From Nitrospira sp. MA-1 (GTDB lineage: Bacteria > Nitrospirota > Nitrospiria > Nitrospirales > UBA8639): 64,000 nt of DNA. The notes beneath the pieces were generated by a model, which had not been told where the DNA came from, searched no databases, and saw only the letters and a list, made by a program, of their open reading frames with translations. Below are positions 49,140 to 58,489 of this stretch, piece by piece. Position 1 is the stretch's first letter. Every line of letters begins with the position of its first letter. The stretch lies in NCBI GenBank assembly GCA_032139905.1, contig JAQJDB010000007.1, positions 682,001 through 746,000 of the forward strand, in the 5' to 3' direction. The translations under genes were made by a program, and so were the position numbers.

Positions 49140-50795
49140 ATGATCTCCTCCGAGTCTGTCCGGAGCATGAACAAAAAAGTCCTCCAGCATGTGGGGGTTT
49201 TTCTCAAACAGGAGCGCCAACTTCTTCTGACGATTCTCATGTATTCGTTGGCCGTTGGTGCATTTTCACTTATTATTCCGCTCACGGTCCAGGAGCTGGT
49301 GAATACCTTTGCGTTGGCCATCCAACCGATTATGGTTGTCACGCTGGTCAGTATTATGGCCGGGGTCCTCGCATTTGTCGGAGTGTTCAAGGTCCTTCAG
49401 TTTTACGCCACAGATCTTCTTGAACGGCGAATTTTTGTTCGCATGACTCTGGCCTTTGCCCGAACATTTCCCTCTATACAAGAAACACATTTCCGCGGCG
49501 AATATGCCAGCCGGTTTTTCGAAATTGTTTTTATGCAACGGGCCGTTGCCGGTTTATTGGTAGACCTTACCAACGTGGTGGTGAGTGGGTTCATTGGCAT
49601 GACGTTGCTTGTCCTGTATCACCCGTACTTTCTGGTTTTTGATCTCCTTCTCCTCCTGGCTGTAGGAATCATCGGAGTATTAGGCCAAGGGGGACTTCAC
49701 ACTACCCTGCACATGTCGGAGACCAAATATGCCACCTATCATTGGTTTCAGGAAGTGGCGGACAATCTCAGTCACTTTAAATCCAGCCAGAGTCGGGATC
49801 TCATCTTACAGAAAGCCGATTCCCTGGCCCACGCCTATGTCCATGCGAGAGAGTCCAGGCTCAGGGTGCTGATAAGGCAATACATTGGGTCTATTTCTCT
49901 TCAAGTCCTTCTGCATACGGGTCTGTTGGGGACAGCGGGGTGGCTGTTGAGTAACGGGGAGCTGACCTTAGGCCAACTCGTGGCTGCGGAAGTCATCATC
50001 GCGACACTTCTTGTTAATTTGGATTCGGTCGTTAAGCGCACCTATGTGATTTTTTATTTTTTAACCGCGTTAACCGAGATTCAACATATTTTTTCTCTTC
50101 CCAAAGACCATCAAACTTCAGCTCAGTTCGTCAGCTTTCCAGAGGTTTCCCCCAAAGGGATCGGGCTTTCTATCTCCCATGTTGGCGGTTTGCCTCCTCC
50201 CTGGCCACATGCCTTTGAACTCACCATAGATCTGAAGCCTGGAGAAAAATGGGCATTGGTGACCGTAACGGAATCCCAACGATTACAGGTTTCTAGACTG
50301 TTAGCGGGTTTGGATGATCCACCACACGGAACTATTCGCTACAATGGGATTGATATTCGTGACCTTCATCCTGATGCCGTGAATGGCATTCGTGGTCTGG
50401 TGTTGAGTAGGGATTTATCACTTTTTGAAGCCACGTTCTTGGAAAACATCACATTGGGACGAAAGGACCTGTCAACCGAGGATTTACTGTGGGTTTTAAA
50501 TTTTGTTGATTTGCAGAAAGAAACAGAGACTTTCCCAGAAGGTTTGCAAACGATGGTTCAATATGGTGGGAAAAATTTTTCACCCAGTCAGACTATTCAA
50601 ATTTTATTAGCCCGGGCCTTGATCGCTCGCCCGAAACTGCTGGTGGTCGATGGTGGGCTTCATGAAATTCCTTCACCTCAACGTGAGACCATTCTTGGCA
50701 GGATCTGTGCGGCTGAGAGCCCATGGACAGTGGTAATTGTCACCACTGATCCCAACGTCAAAACGTTTGTCCAGCAAAGTGTATCATTACACTAA
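49140..50795 (+). CDS. ABC exporter-type protein with a degenerate ATPase domain
   Basis: 551 residues. Residues 20-310 contain several hydrophobic helices of an ABC exporter membrane domain. Residues 335-551 have the nucleotide-binding fold (DLKPGEKWAL, HGTIRYNGIDIRDLHPDAV, SLFEATFLENITLG, ILLARALIARPKLLVVDGG) but every catalytic motif is altered: Walker A reads VTVTESQRLQVS with no GxGKS, the Q-loop Gln is replaced, the signature is FSPSQ, Walker B ends VVDGG without Glu, and the switch His is Thr. It should not hydrolyse ATP normally. No peptidase domain. A start at 49167 is an alternative. Downstream of HlyD and TolC genes by 28 nt. Confidence 0.88.
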   Translation: MISSESVRSMNKKVLQHVGVFLKQERQLLLTILMYSLAVGAFSLIIPLTVQELVNTFALAIQPIMVVTLVSIMAGVLAFVGVFKVLQFYATDLLERRIFVRMTLAFARTFPSIQETHFRGEYASRFFEIVFMQRAVAGLLVDLTNVVVSGFIGMTLLVLYHPYFLVFDLLLLLAVGIIGVLGQGGLHTTLHMSETKYATYHWFQEVADNLSHFKSSQSRDLILQKADSLAHAYVHARESRLRVLIRQYIGSISLQVLLHTGLLGTAGWLLSNGELTLGQLVAAEVIIATLLVNLDSVVKRTYVIFYFLTALTEIQHIFSLPKDHQTSAQFVSFPEVSPKGIGLSISHVGGLPPPWPHAFELTIDLKPGEKWALVTVTESQRLQVSRLLAGLDDPPHGTIRYNGIDIRDLHPDAVNGIRGLVLSRDLSLFEATFLENITLGRKDLSTEDLLWVLNFVDLQKETETFPEGLQTMVQYGGKNFSPSQTIQILLARALIARPKLLVVDGGLHEIPSPQRETILGRICAAESPWTVVIVTTDPNVKTFVQQSVSLH

Positions 50796-51354
50796 CGCGT
50801 GGTTGAGGAATGTTGTTGAATAACCGCGAAGCATGAAGCATGGGCATCACAAACGAATTTGCCTCCGTATGTAGAGGTGGCAGCCGGTTCTCTAGTTAAT
50901 GAACCACTTGATAGGCCCGGGGGACTTGGAGGTGGGTGTGGTGGCGGTCGGCGAACATGCGCCATGCCGGTCTCGTGGGTTTCCGTACCTAAGACGATCG
51001 ATTTGCCCGCTATTTTTTGGAGTGAGACTACCAGTTAGACGAGCCCGTCAAATACTGTACACGTGTGGCTGGTGGCGCATGAAGCCGCCAGGGCCGGACA
51101 GTTTCAGGTGATCTTCAAGTCTCCACCCCGGCAGGCCTCCTTGACCAACTGAATTGTCGACCATCATATCCTGTCAAGGCAATCGTGTCGACAGACCGGC
51201 TAGTCATGTCTGGGGAAATTCAGAGTTTTGGTTTCTTTGCCACATTTGGCGTATAAGGAGAAGGCGTGTTCAATACATGTTCGGTGAAAATGGTGGTATT
51301 CATGCCGAAGCATGTTGGGGCTCTTTTTTCTAGGAAAGATTCTGAAGACCTTCG
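50796..51354. other. Intergenic region between convergent units
   Basis: About 560 bases after the ABC gene, facing the FmdB-type gene. A 70-codon frame at 50899-51111 lacks support. No convincing terminator or gene. Confidence 0.4.
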
Positions 51355-51519
51355 TTAAATTTTCGAACTGGTCCTCGTAACAAATCGTCTAATTAATTGC
51401 TCTCGTTCTTTGCTTCCGCATGAGAGACATGTCGCGGCCTCGGTTTCATGTTCCTTGAGCCTTAAGGCCAGAAGGCATGCTTTGCCACACCAGAGACATT
51501 TGTAATCGTAATGAGGCAT
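51355..51519 (-). CDS. FmdB-type zinc-ribbon protein
   Basis: 54 residues from MPHYDYKCLWCGKACLLALR. Two Cys pairs, CLWC and CLSC, separated by a charged stretch (LKEHETEAAT), match the short FmdB-like zinc-ribbon proteins. The longer open frame to 51642 overlaps the cytochrome gene. No close ribosome site. It follows the cytochrome c gene by about 38 nt. Confidence 0.8.
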   Translation of the reverse strand: MPHYDYKCLWCGKACLLALRLKEHETEAATCLSCGSKEREQLIRRFVTRTSSKI

Positions 51520-51557
51520 CACGGCAAATCCGTATGAGGTTTCCTCCACTTTAAACT

Positions 51558-52007
51558 TTAGATCCTGGGTTGGTAGGGGGCTAATTGCCGGATATAGTTG
51601 ATCACCTCTCGAATCTCCTCTGAACTTAATCGATCCCACCAACCATGCATGGGGCTAAAGACCAAGCCCCAAATAACAATCGCACGAAGGTCTAACTCAC
51701 TTTTGGCTGTGGATTGCGGAGAATGGAAATCTGTGGGGGGCACGATTAATGCGGATGAATCCGGGCCCCTTCCGTCGCCGGCCTTCCCATGACACCGGAG
51801 GCAATGCAGACGATACATTGTTTCTCCCGCATCGATCGTTGTGGTCTGTTGAGCCTGGACTTCTCCCGGCCATAACAGAAGACAGGCCCAGGTGAGGAGG
51901 GGGAAAAGAAGGCTGAGAGGAATTGGTGCTTTTTGTATTGAGTGAACCCACTGAACCTCAAAGAAGTACGATGTTGTCGCATCTTGCAACGTCCCTTCCC
52001 TTTCCAT
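51558..52007 (-). CDS. Monoheme cytochrome c, SPMHGW type
   Basis: About 149 residues. A hydrophobic stretch (PLSLLFPLLTWACLLLWP, ending VQAQ) is the signal peptide, but it begins some 25 residues in, so the true start may be further inside. One heme motif CLRCH, then VFSPMHGWWDRL and EEIREVINYIRQLAP. It closely resembles the cytochrome at 6188-6589. It lies between a CBS gene and the FmdB-type gene on the same strand, with gaps of about 40 nt, so all three may be one operon. Confidence 0.85.
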   Translation of the reverse strand: MEREGTLQDATTSYFFEVQWVHSIQKAPIPLSLLFPLLTWACLLLWPGEVQAQQTTTIDAGETMYRLHCLRCHGKAGDGRGPDSSALIVPPTDFHSPQSTAKSELDLRAIVIWGLVFSPMHGWWDRLSSEEIREVINYIRQLAPYQPRI

Positions 52008-52047
52008 AGACCCAAATTGCAACACTTTTCGTGTGCTCCATTTTCAC

Positions 52048-52473
52048 TTAGTCTTTTTGCTCTAATCCCAGATCTACCCATGCATGCAAAAGATTCTGCC
52101 GGGTCAGGCATCCTATCATCAAACCATTTTCCTCTACTGGAAGTACCAGAAAAGTATGGTCTTTCATGATTTTGACAGCCTCCGCTAATGTGGTGGAAAT
52201 AGGAATTGCGATGGGGTCCGGCACCATGATCTCCTCAGCGGTTAATTGGCTGACATCTCGTCCCGCTTCAAGCACGGCCAGCACATCAAATTGGCTGATG
52301 AACCCAACACAGTGCCCATTAGGATCAACAACTGGCCCGCCTGGAAGGGAAGACGCGAGGAGTTCTTTTGTAATGGCCAATCCATTCTGATCGTGATGAA
52401 AAGAGAAATCATGGAGTGTGGCGATTTGCTGGATTGTTCTGAGGCCGACTGTGGCTATTGCGTGAAGACTCAT
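52048..52473 (-). CDS. Tandem CBS-domain protein
   Basis: 141 residues from MSLHAIATVGLRTIQQIATL, with GAGGAG upstream. Repeat 1 has GGPVVDPNGHCVGFISQFDV, repeat 2 EAVKIMKDHTFLVLPVEENG. It resembles the CBS gene at 29360-29794 and is thus a paralog. Predicted to bind adenosine nucleotides. First of a minus-strand group with cytochrome c and FmdB-type genes. Confidence 0.92.
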   Translation of the reverse strand: MSLHAIATVGLRTIQQIATLHDFSFHHDQNGLAITKELLASSLPGGPVVDPNGHCVGFISQFDVLAVLEAGRDVSQLTAEEIMVPDPIAIPISTTLAEAVKIMKDHTFLVLPVEENGLMIGCLTRQNLLHAWVDLGLEQKD

Positions 52474-53239
52474 GCGTTTCTCCTCTCTCTCTTTCACTCA
52501 TAACCCCACAAAAGTCTTTTCACACGGATGGAGTGAATGAAAATTTAAACGGTTTGGGGCGAAATCAGGTATGACTTCCATTTCGAATATACAACCCTCC
52601 AACCTCCAAAGCTGTTCCATCACTTAAAGTGATGGATAAAAACTCCTGATTCTTTATGCGAGAATTGACCTCCCCTGACCATCTGGATGGCTCAACAGAC
52701 AGGATGGTTTTTCCTCAAATTTTCACTTTTAACATTTCCGCGTTATCGGGGTGTATGTGTTGTCCTTTGTCTTTAAAAGGTTGAACCATGTGGATGGTAT
52801 CTTTCTCGTAAGAATCATGAAATCAGGAGCTCTGCATGTACAGTAATTGAAGCAAGCCTCGTGCCTTTATGGGCAACCTTCTTCTTCTGTCATCCCCGCC
52901 GGTTGTCAGTGGAGACATTCTTTGTGTCACTGGTGTTCCCCCTGACTGCCGTGCCCCAGGCTGCATTCGCCGTGGGCACCTGGGTGTCGCATGCTTATCA
53001 TCTGACAACTACCTGAAAGTTTTATGGCTTTGTGGGCGGCCACCGGGTTTGATCTAACCAGATGTTGTGATTGCAGCCATAGCGCTACCGCCTTCCAGAT
53101 TTGTTGCTGTGGTTTCAGAGGCAAAGTTTATCCCTTTGGGGTTTCTATAATTACTTCATTCTGCTAAAAAGAGGGCGAATCTTGCATTTTCCTACAAAAG
53201 AAATGAGACAAGAAGCTCGTCAACAACACACTGCCAAGC
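52474..53239. other. Intergenic region at the edge of the giant-protein cassette
   Basis: About 770 bases without a supported gene. Short frames at 52823-53057 look accidental. This region separates normal-composition genes from the GC-rich cassette. Confidence 0.4.
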
Positions 53240-53785
53240 GAGCAAGAGAAATTCCGCATCATGGCCGATACGATGCCCGGCGTGATCTGGATTGCTGGAA
53301 TGGATACGCGCGGCACGTATTTCAATAAGTCATGGCTGATGTTTACGGGGCGAACTCTGGAGGAAACGCTGAGGACGACGTGGACGGAAGCGGTTCATCC
53401 CGATGACCGTCAGCGCGGGAAGGATGGCCAATATTGTTGAGGCTTGCATATGGGTGTGCCATCGCGCACAGAAGAGGGGGGCCCTGGCGGATACTTAGGG
53501 TCGTGCGTTGATGTCACTGATCTCAGACGGTGCAAAGGGGCTTTGCAAGAGCAGCAAGACGAACTGATTATAGTTGTGCAGGAGCGCACCTCCTCCCTGC
53601 TGGTGACCAATGCCTGCCTGCAACAGGAGATCGCCGAGCATAGGCAGGCCGAGCATAAGCTGCGTGAACAGCACGCCCAACTCCGGGCGTTGGCGTCAGA
53701 GGTCTTAGAGGCCGAAGAGCGGGAACGGCGGTACATGCCCGGTGGTCTTGCAATGCAAGGCCTGACCCTTAACACGTTCCTTTAG
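53240..53785 (+). pseudogene. Remnant of a PAS-domain sensor kinase
   Basis: EQEKFRIMADTMPGVIWIAG and EETLRTTWTEAVHPDDRQR are the PAS core, ended by TGA at 53438-53440. The same frame continues VPSRTEEGGPGGYLGSCVDV, TDLRRCKGALQEQQDELI, VQERTSSLLVTNACLQQEIA and LRALASEVLEAEERERR, the PAC motif and the start of a UhpB-type dimerisation helix. About 25 PAS residues and everything after the first kinase helix are missing. No catalytic domain remains. Confidence 0.75.
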
Positions 53786-53865
53786 ATTCCACAAGAAAGC
53801 AGGAATGTGCAACTTGACCAAAATTGGATGCTCAACAGGCCATTCGCCTTCCGCAGAGAGAAACA

Positions 53866-54090
53866 ATGGGAGCTATGTCAACTCATACTTCAAACACGGA
53901 AACGAATGAGAAACCGACGAACAAGAAGCAGAAGAAGGAGATCGAAGACGATATCATCGGCAAGCTGACGCACTACTCCGAGTTAATGCGGGATTGCAAC
54001 AGCATCAAGACGAGCATGAACTTCCATCTGGATGCAAAACAAATCAATAGCGACGACAAGGTCGAGATTCAAATGAAACTCCTTGCATGA
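53866..54090 (+). CDS. Small charged protein, first in the giant-protein cassette
   Basis: 74 residues from MGAMSTHTSNTETNEKPTNK, highly charged and probably helical (KQKKEIEDDIIGKLTHYSEL, FHLDAKQINSDDKVEIQMKL). Not recognised. Starts at 53824, 53866 or 53875 are all open. Its position suggests it belongs with the downstream cassette, but the 98-nt gap leaves this open. Confidence 0.55.
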   Translation: MGAMSTHTSNTETNEKPTNKKQKKEIEDDIIGKLTHYSELMRDCNSIKTSMNFHLDAKQINSDDKVEIQMKLLA

Positions 54091-54188
54091 ACTCTCCCTC
54101 CACCGCAAAGTGCTCGAGTTCACATAGCACACAACACGTCACCCATAACAAACTCGGTTGAATGGCTGGGAAAGAAAGGAATCCTCCT

Positions 54189-54665
54189 ATGGCACTTAAA
54201 TTTAAATACGCCCTGGTCGAGATCAACAGCAAACCCGTATTGGTGGACAAAAAAGCGTTTGCTGAGGCCTCCCAGGCCCTAAGGGACGCCTTGGCAAAGG
54301 TATCGGCCATCACCAAAGAAGTGAAGGAGAAAGGATTCGCCTTGCAGACCCCGGAAGGGATGATACCTGTCAATCTTGGGTCGGCGAGTGATTTTTCTAA
54401 ATGGGTAACCAATAAATTAGAAATAAAGAATTTCGATCTTGGAAAAGAGGTAGCAGAACTCCCCAGCCCAGCTAGGGACGTGGCAAATATTTTAATTAAT
54501 ACCGACCTTGTGCTCTATTCTGCGGCGCTGTTCTATACTGGCGAACCCTTGAAGAAACTCTACGGTGAGCTGGTGATTGGGTTCAAACTACCGGAGGATG
54601 CTATGGATTTCCCACTCGCATTGAAGGAGATCGTGATCGCGGTGGACAATTATCCAAAAGGTTAA
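54189..54665 (+). CDS. Hypothetical protein, cassette member
   Basis: 158 residues from MALKFKYALVEINSKPVLVD. No signal peptide or membrane helix. The middle is helical (FAEASQALRDALAKVSAI), then LGSASDFSKWVTNKLEI, then VANILINTDLVLYSAALFY and FKLPEDAMDFPLALKEIVIA. The last part resembles the small beta-strand segments of the DUF6603 protein that follows 77 nt later. Base composition is more like the host than the GC-rich genes after it. Unknown family. Confidence 0.65.
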   Translation: MALKFKYALVEINSKPVLVDKKAFAEASQALRDALAKVSAITKEVKEKGFALQTPEGMIPVNLGSASDFSKWVTNKLEIKNFDLGKEVAELPSPARDVANILINTDLVLYSAALFYTGEPLKKLYGELVIGFKLPEDAMDFPLALKEIVIAVDNYPKG

Positions 54666-54751
54666 ACTATAAAAATAAAAAAGTTCGTAGAGGAACAAGG
54701 CGATAATGGCTCCAGACAAATCCTCCAACCGAGGTCATCGCTTTGGCAAAC

Positions 54752-57700
54752 ATGACTGACTCATCTGGAGATCCTTTCAAAGAGTTCGAGAGTCCCGTCG
54801 CGCTGGGGGAGTGGCTCGCAGAGCAGGACAAAGAAGGCTTCGCGACCCTCTGGGAAAAGTGGCGGAGTGATGTGACGGGAGTGCCCATCGAACTCGCGAC
54901 GATGGATCGCAAGCTTGTCTTCACTTATACGGGTATGGGGGTCGTTAAGCCGCCGCTCAAGATCGACGTAAAGGGGGATCTTCTGGAGCAGACCTACGCA
55001 CTGCTGACGGTGGTTCAGCAATCCGTTAGCCGTCTTCCCCGGGAAACAGACACCGGTACACTCGTTTTGCCGACGACTGAGCCCGGTCTCATCGGGTTGC
55101 CGCCGGCGAAGTCCGTGAGATCCGGACTGCCGGCGGAATCCCTCCCTTCGCCGCCTGGGTTTGAGCCGTCGCCAATCCCCAGCCCTCTGTTGGACCACAG
55201 AATTCCGTCGGTGATACCTCTCCCACTGCCCGCCGTCGATGGACCGGTTCGGCCCGGCCTGCCCGAGCCGGCTGCCGTGACTGCAGTCATATCGGCGTCC
55301 ACGGTCTCGACTGTGCGCCTGTTGCCCGACGAGGCCCCATCCGCCGTTGTGCCCCTACCTGCGTCGGCCGGCCCGGTCACGGTCTTCCCGACTCTCCCGA
55401 CACCCGAGACGCAGGTAGCGTCGGCCACGAAATTGCCACAACCCGAGCGGACCGCCGCGTTCGTTCGGGCCGGACGGTATCTGCTCCCTCTTGAGCCGTT
55501 CCCGGCGGACAAGGGCGGTGGTAAGAACCTCGCGGATGCGATCAAAAGCCTGGACAAAGATCTCACGTTGCCGCTGGCCGTTGACGAGGTTCTGGGCCAT
55601 CTGACAGTCCGCAGGGGGTTCATGGTGCTCAGCCGCCAGTTCAAGGGTATTGTACTCGAAGTCGAGCTGGATGACCCGGTTCAAGCCGTCATCCGGCTGG
55701 CGATAGGGAAAGCGAACAAAACTTGGAGCTTTGAGGGGGAGGTTTTCCTCGCACGCGGTGCCGAAAAACCTCCGCTGATCTTTACCCTTTCAATCCATTC
55801 CGAAAGTCAATCCAAGTGGCTGGTGATGGCCCTCGATGGGGAGGTCAATTTGGTAGACGATCTGTTCATTCCCATGTTCGGCGATAAGGTTTCCGTTCCA
55901 AAGGGGTTCAGCGTTGCCGTGAAGAACCCGGTGCTGGTCATGGTCAAGACCAAGCAGACGAAGAACGGTAATCCGAACACGAAGGCACTGGTCAGCGTGA
56001 ACCTGGGTATGGACGTAGACTTCGCCGAACTACCTTTCGTGGGTGAGGCGATAAAATCGCAGGAGGCCGCCAAGATGACCCTCGGTGTTCAGTATGCCTC
56101 CGGGCCTTTCCTCCGCGACGAAATCGCCGCTATCAATTCGGTTCTCTCCAAGGAGCTGCAGCTCACGGCGCCCGAAGGCGAACCCTTTAGCGGTCTGCTG
56201 CTCTCGGCCGCTATTCAGGTGACGGGGGAGTCTTACCCGATGAGCTTTCCCTTAGGCGGGGGAGAGAACAAGGCAAAAGCTACAAGCCATCCCAACGGGA
56301 CTCTCGAATTAGGCGGCTCAGACCAAAAAGAGAAGCAAACCAAGACGATTAAATGGTTCAAGCTCAACCGGTCGATCGGTCCGGCGTATCTGGAGCGTGT
56401 AGGCGCCGGATATTGGGACGATGAAGTCCAATTCCGGGTCAGCGCGAACGTGCAGGTGTCGACCCTCACTTTCTCAGTTGAGGGTCTCGGTGGTTCGTTG
56501 CCTTTGAAATTGCCCTCCCAGCCCAGCTTTAACCTCGATGGCCTCGGTCTCAGTTTGGCGGCTGACCCGGTCAGCATCTCCGGGGCGTTGCTCCGTTCCT
56601 CCACCGCAAGCGGGGCAGATCAATACGACGGCATGGCCCTGATCAAGGCCGCTGACTTTACGATCACGGGCTTAGGTTCGTACACCACTATAGGCAAGGA
56701 CCCGTCCTTCTTCATCTTCGCCGTTCTGCACAAAGACCTGGGCGGACCGGCTTTTTTTCATGTCACCGGCCTTGCGGCGGGCTTCGGCTTCCACCGGGCG
56801 CTCAAACTGCCGCCGATCGACGAGGTACAAAATTTCCCGCTTGTCCGGGGAGCGTTCGACGAGACGTATTTTGCAGGCTCCAAAAACCCCGTTCAGACCG
56901 CCCTGACCAAGCTACGGGACTACATCCCGTCGTCACCGGGCGGGTATTGGTTCGCGCTGGGTGTCCGTTTCAGCTCGTTCGAGATGATCGAATCCTTCGT
57001 GCTCCTTGCGTTCAGTTTCGGCAAGGAGGTGGCCATCTCGGTACTCGGCCTGTCACGGCTCAGCATTCCGAAGGGCGCCAAGAAACCGGTCGCCTACGCC
57101 GAGCTCCAGCTCAAGGCCGAGCTCAACTTGACGACCGGTACCCTTAAGGTCGAAGGGCGTTTATCGGAGAATTCCTTCATCCTTGACGGCAAGTGCCGGT
57201 TAGCAGGAGGTTTCGCGTTCTACACTTGGTTCTCCGGTAGCCACGACGGCGACTTCGTGGTTACGATCGGCGGCTACCACCCTCGCTTCCTTAAGCCCGA
57301 TCATTATCCTGTGGTGCCGCGGGTCGCGATCGATTGGCCGATCTCCGCCGAGCTTCGCGCTACCGGCGAGCTCTACTTCGCGCTCACGCCTTCGTGCCTG
57401 ATGGCGGGCGGCAAACTGGCGGCGGTGTTCAAGTCCGGCGGACTCAAGGCGTGGTTCGATGCCTACGCCGATTTCCTGCTGCAGTGGCAACCCTTCTATT
57501 ACGAGGCCGACGTCGGCGTCAATCTCGGTGTGTCGTACACCTTCAAGATTTTCGGTTGCAGGACCACCCTCAAGGTCGAGCTGTCGGCCGATCTTTCCCT
57601 ATGGGGCCCGCCGTTTGCCGGCCGGGCGCACATCACTTGGTTCATCATCTCGTTCACTGTCAAGTTCGGCCATCAGGAACGCAAGAAGCCGGATCCCCTC

Positions 57701-58474
57701 ACTTGGGCCCAGTTCGAAGAAACGTTACTTCCAACCAACCCGTCGCTCATCACGCTTCGGGTGAGCGCCGGGCTTATCAGCCAGGGAACGGTCGATGGCG
57801 CTGACTGGCCAGTCGTTAATGCCCATCAGCTCGTCTTGACGACTTCCTCGGCCGCCCCCGCGACGACGATCAAGTTGAATGGGACGGACAAGTACACGCC
57901 AGAGAATGACCTCGACGCAAACGGAATTCAACGGAAGTATGGCGTCCAGCCGATGGACGTGCGGGAACTGACATCGAACTACGATGTCGTACTCAGCCGA
58001 CTCGATGGCGGGGCCTACACGAAAGAGAACGTCATTTCAAAGGTGGTGCGGCAAGGCGTCCCGACCGCCATGTGGGGTCCGGACAAGCCGAAAGAGGGAC
58101 CCAGCTCCGACGTCATCGCCGGCGCCCAGACCGGCCTCAGTTTCACGATCAAGGGGGCCGACCCGACCCACGAGCTCTTGCCGGTCGATCTGAAGAAACT
58201 GGCCTACGAGGATCTCGGCAAGGACATCAACTGGCGGCCGGACCTCAAGGCACCAGAGCCGATTGAAGCGCACGGATCTCACACCTTGATGAACACCATC
58301 GAGATCGGAGGGTCGGAGGCTTGCCGGCAACGCATCCTGGACGCGCTGCAGGCCGCGACCCCCGCTGTTCGGCTCAACACGATCGACTTGCGGATCCTGT
58401 CGAAGACGGCGGACCGCTTGTACCAGGCATCACCGCGGATGGCCTGTCTGGGTCAACCGCTCGAGAAGAAATGA
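54752..58474 (+). CDS. Giant DUF6603-type protein
   Basis: 1240 residues. Residues 1-100 are a small domain (FKEFESPVALGEWLAEQDKE). Residues about 105-250 are a Pro/Val-rich low-complexity linker. Residues about 250-1010 form a long beta-rich body; the segment YWFALGVRFSSFEMIESFVL, LSRLSIPKGAKKPVAYAELQ, GDFVVTIGGYHPRFLKPDHY, LYFALTPSCLMAGGKLAAVF, KAWFDAYADFLLQWQPFYYE and DLSLWGPPFAGRAHITW recalls DUF6603, a family without known function. The last 230 residues are a separate domain. No signal peptide or membrane helix. TTG at 54743 is an alternative start. GC-rich relative to the host. Confidence 0.8.
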   Translation: MTDSSGDPFKEFESPVALGEWLAEQDKEGFATLWEKWRSDVTGVPIELATMDRKLVFTYTGMGVVKPPLKIDVKGDLLEQTYALLTVVQQSVSRLPRETDTGTLVLPTTEPGLIGLPPAKSVRSGLPAESLPSPPGFEPSPIPSPLLDHRIPSVIPLPLPAVDGPVRPGLPEPAAVTAVISASTVSTVRLLPDEAPSAVVPLPASAGPVTVFPTLPTPETQVASATKLPQPERTAAFVRAGRYLLPLEPFPADKGGGKNLADAIKSLDKDLTLPLAVDEVLGHLTVRRGFMVLSRQFKGIVLEVELDDPVQAVIRLAIGKANKTWSFEGEVFLARGAEKPPLIFTLSIHSESQSKWLVMALDGEVNLVDDLFIPMFGDKVSVPKGFSVAVKNPVLVMVKTKQTKNGNPNTKALVSVNLGMDVDFAELPFVGEAIKSQEAAKMTLGVQYASGPFLRDEIAAINSVLSKELQLTAPEGEPFSGLLLSAAIQVTGESYPMSFPLGGGENKAKATSHPNGTLELGGSDQKEKQTKTIKWFKLNRSIGPAYLERVGAGYWDDEVQFRVSANVQVSTLTFSVEGLGGSLPLKLPSQPSFNLDGLGLSLAADPVSISGALLRSSTASGADQYDGMALIKAADFTITGLGSYTTIGKDPSFFIFAVLHKDLGGPAFFHVTGLAAGFGFHRALKLPPIDEVQNFPLVRGAFDETYFAGSKNPVQTALTKLRDYIPSSPGGYWFALGVRFSSFEMIESFVLLAFSFGKEVAISVLGLSRLSIPKGAKKPVAYAELQLKAELNLTTGTLKVEGRLSENSFILDGKCRLAGGFAFYTWFSGSHDGDFVVTIGGYHPRFLKPDHYPVVPRVAIDWPISAELRATGELYFALTPSCLMAGGKLAAVFKSGGLKAWFDAYADFLLQWQPFYYEADVGVNLGVSYTFKIFGCRTTLKVELSADLSLWGPPFAGRAHITWFIISFTVKFGHQERKKPDPLTWAQFEETLLPTNPSLITLRVSAGLISQGTVDGADWPVVNAHQLVLTTSSAAPATTIKLNGTDKYTPENDLDANGIQRKYGVQPMDVRELTSNYDVVLSRLDGGAYTKENVISKVVRQGVPTAMWGPDKPKEGPSSDVIAGAQTGLSFTIKGADPTHELLPVDLKKLAYEDLGKDINWRPDLKAPEPIEAHGSHTLMNTIEIGGSEACRQRILDALQAATPAVRLNTIDLRILSKTADRLYQASPRMACLGQPLEKK

Positions 58475-58489
58475 TGAGGAGAAGCAAGC

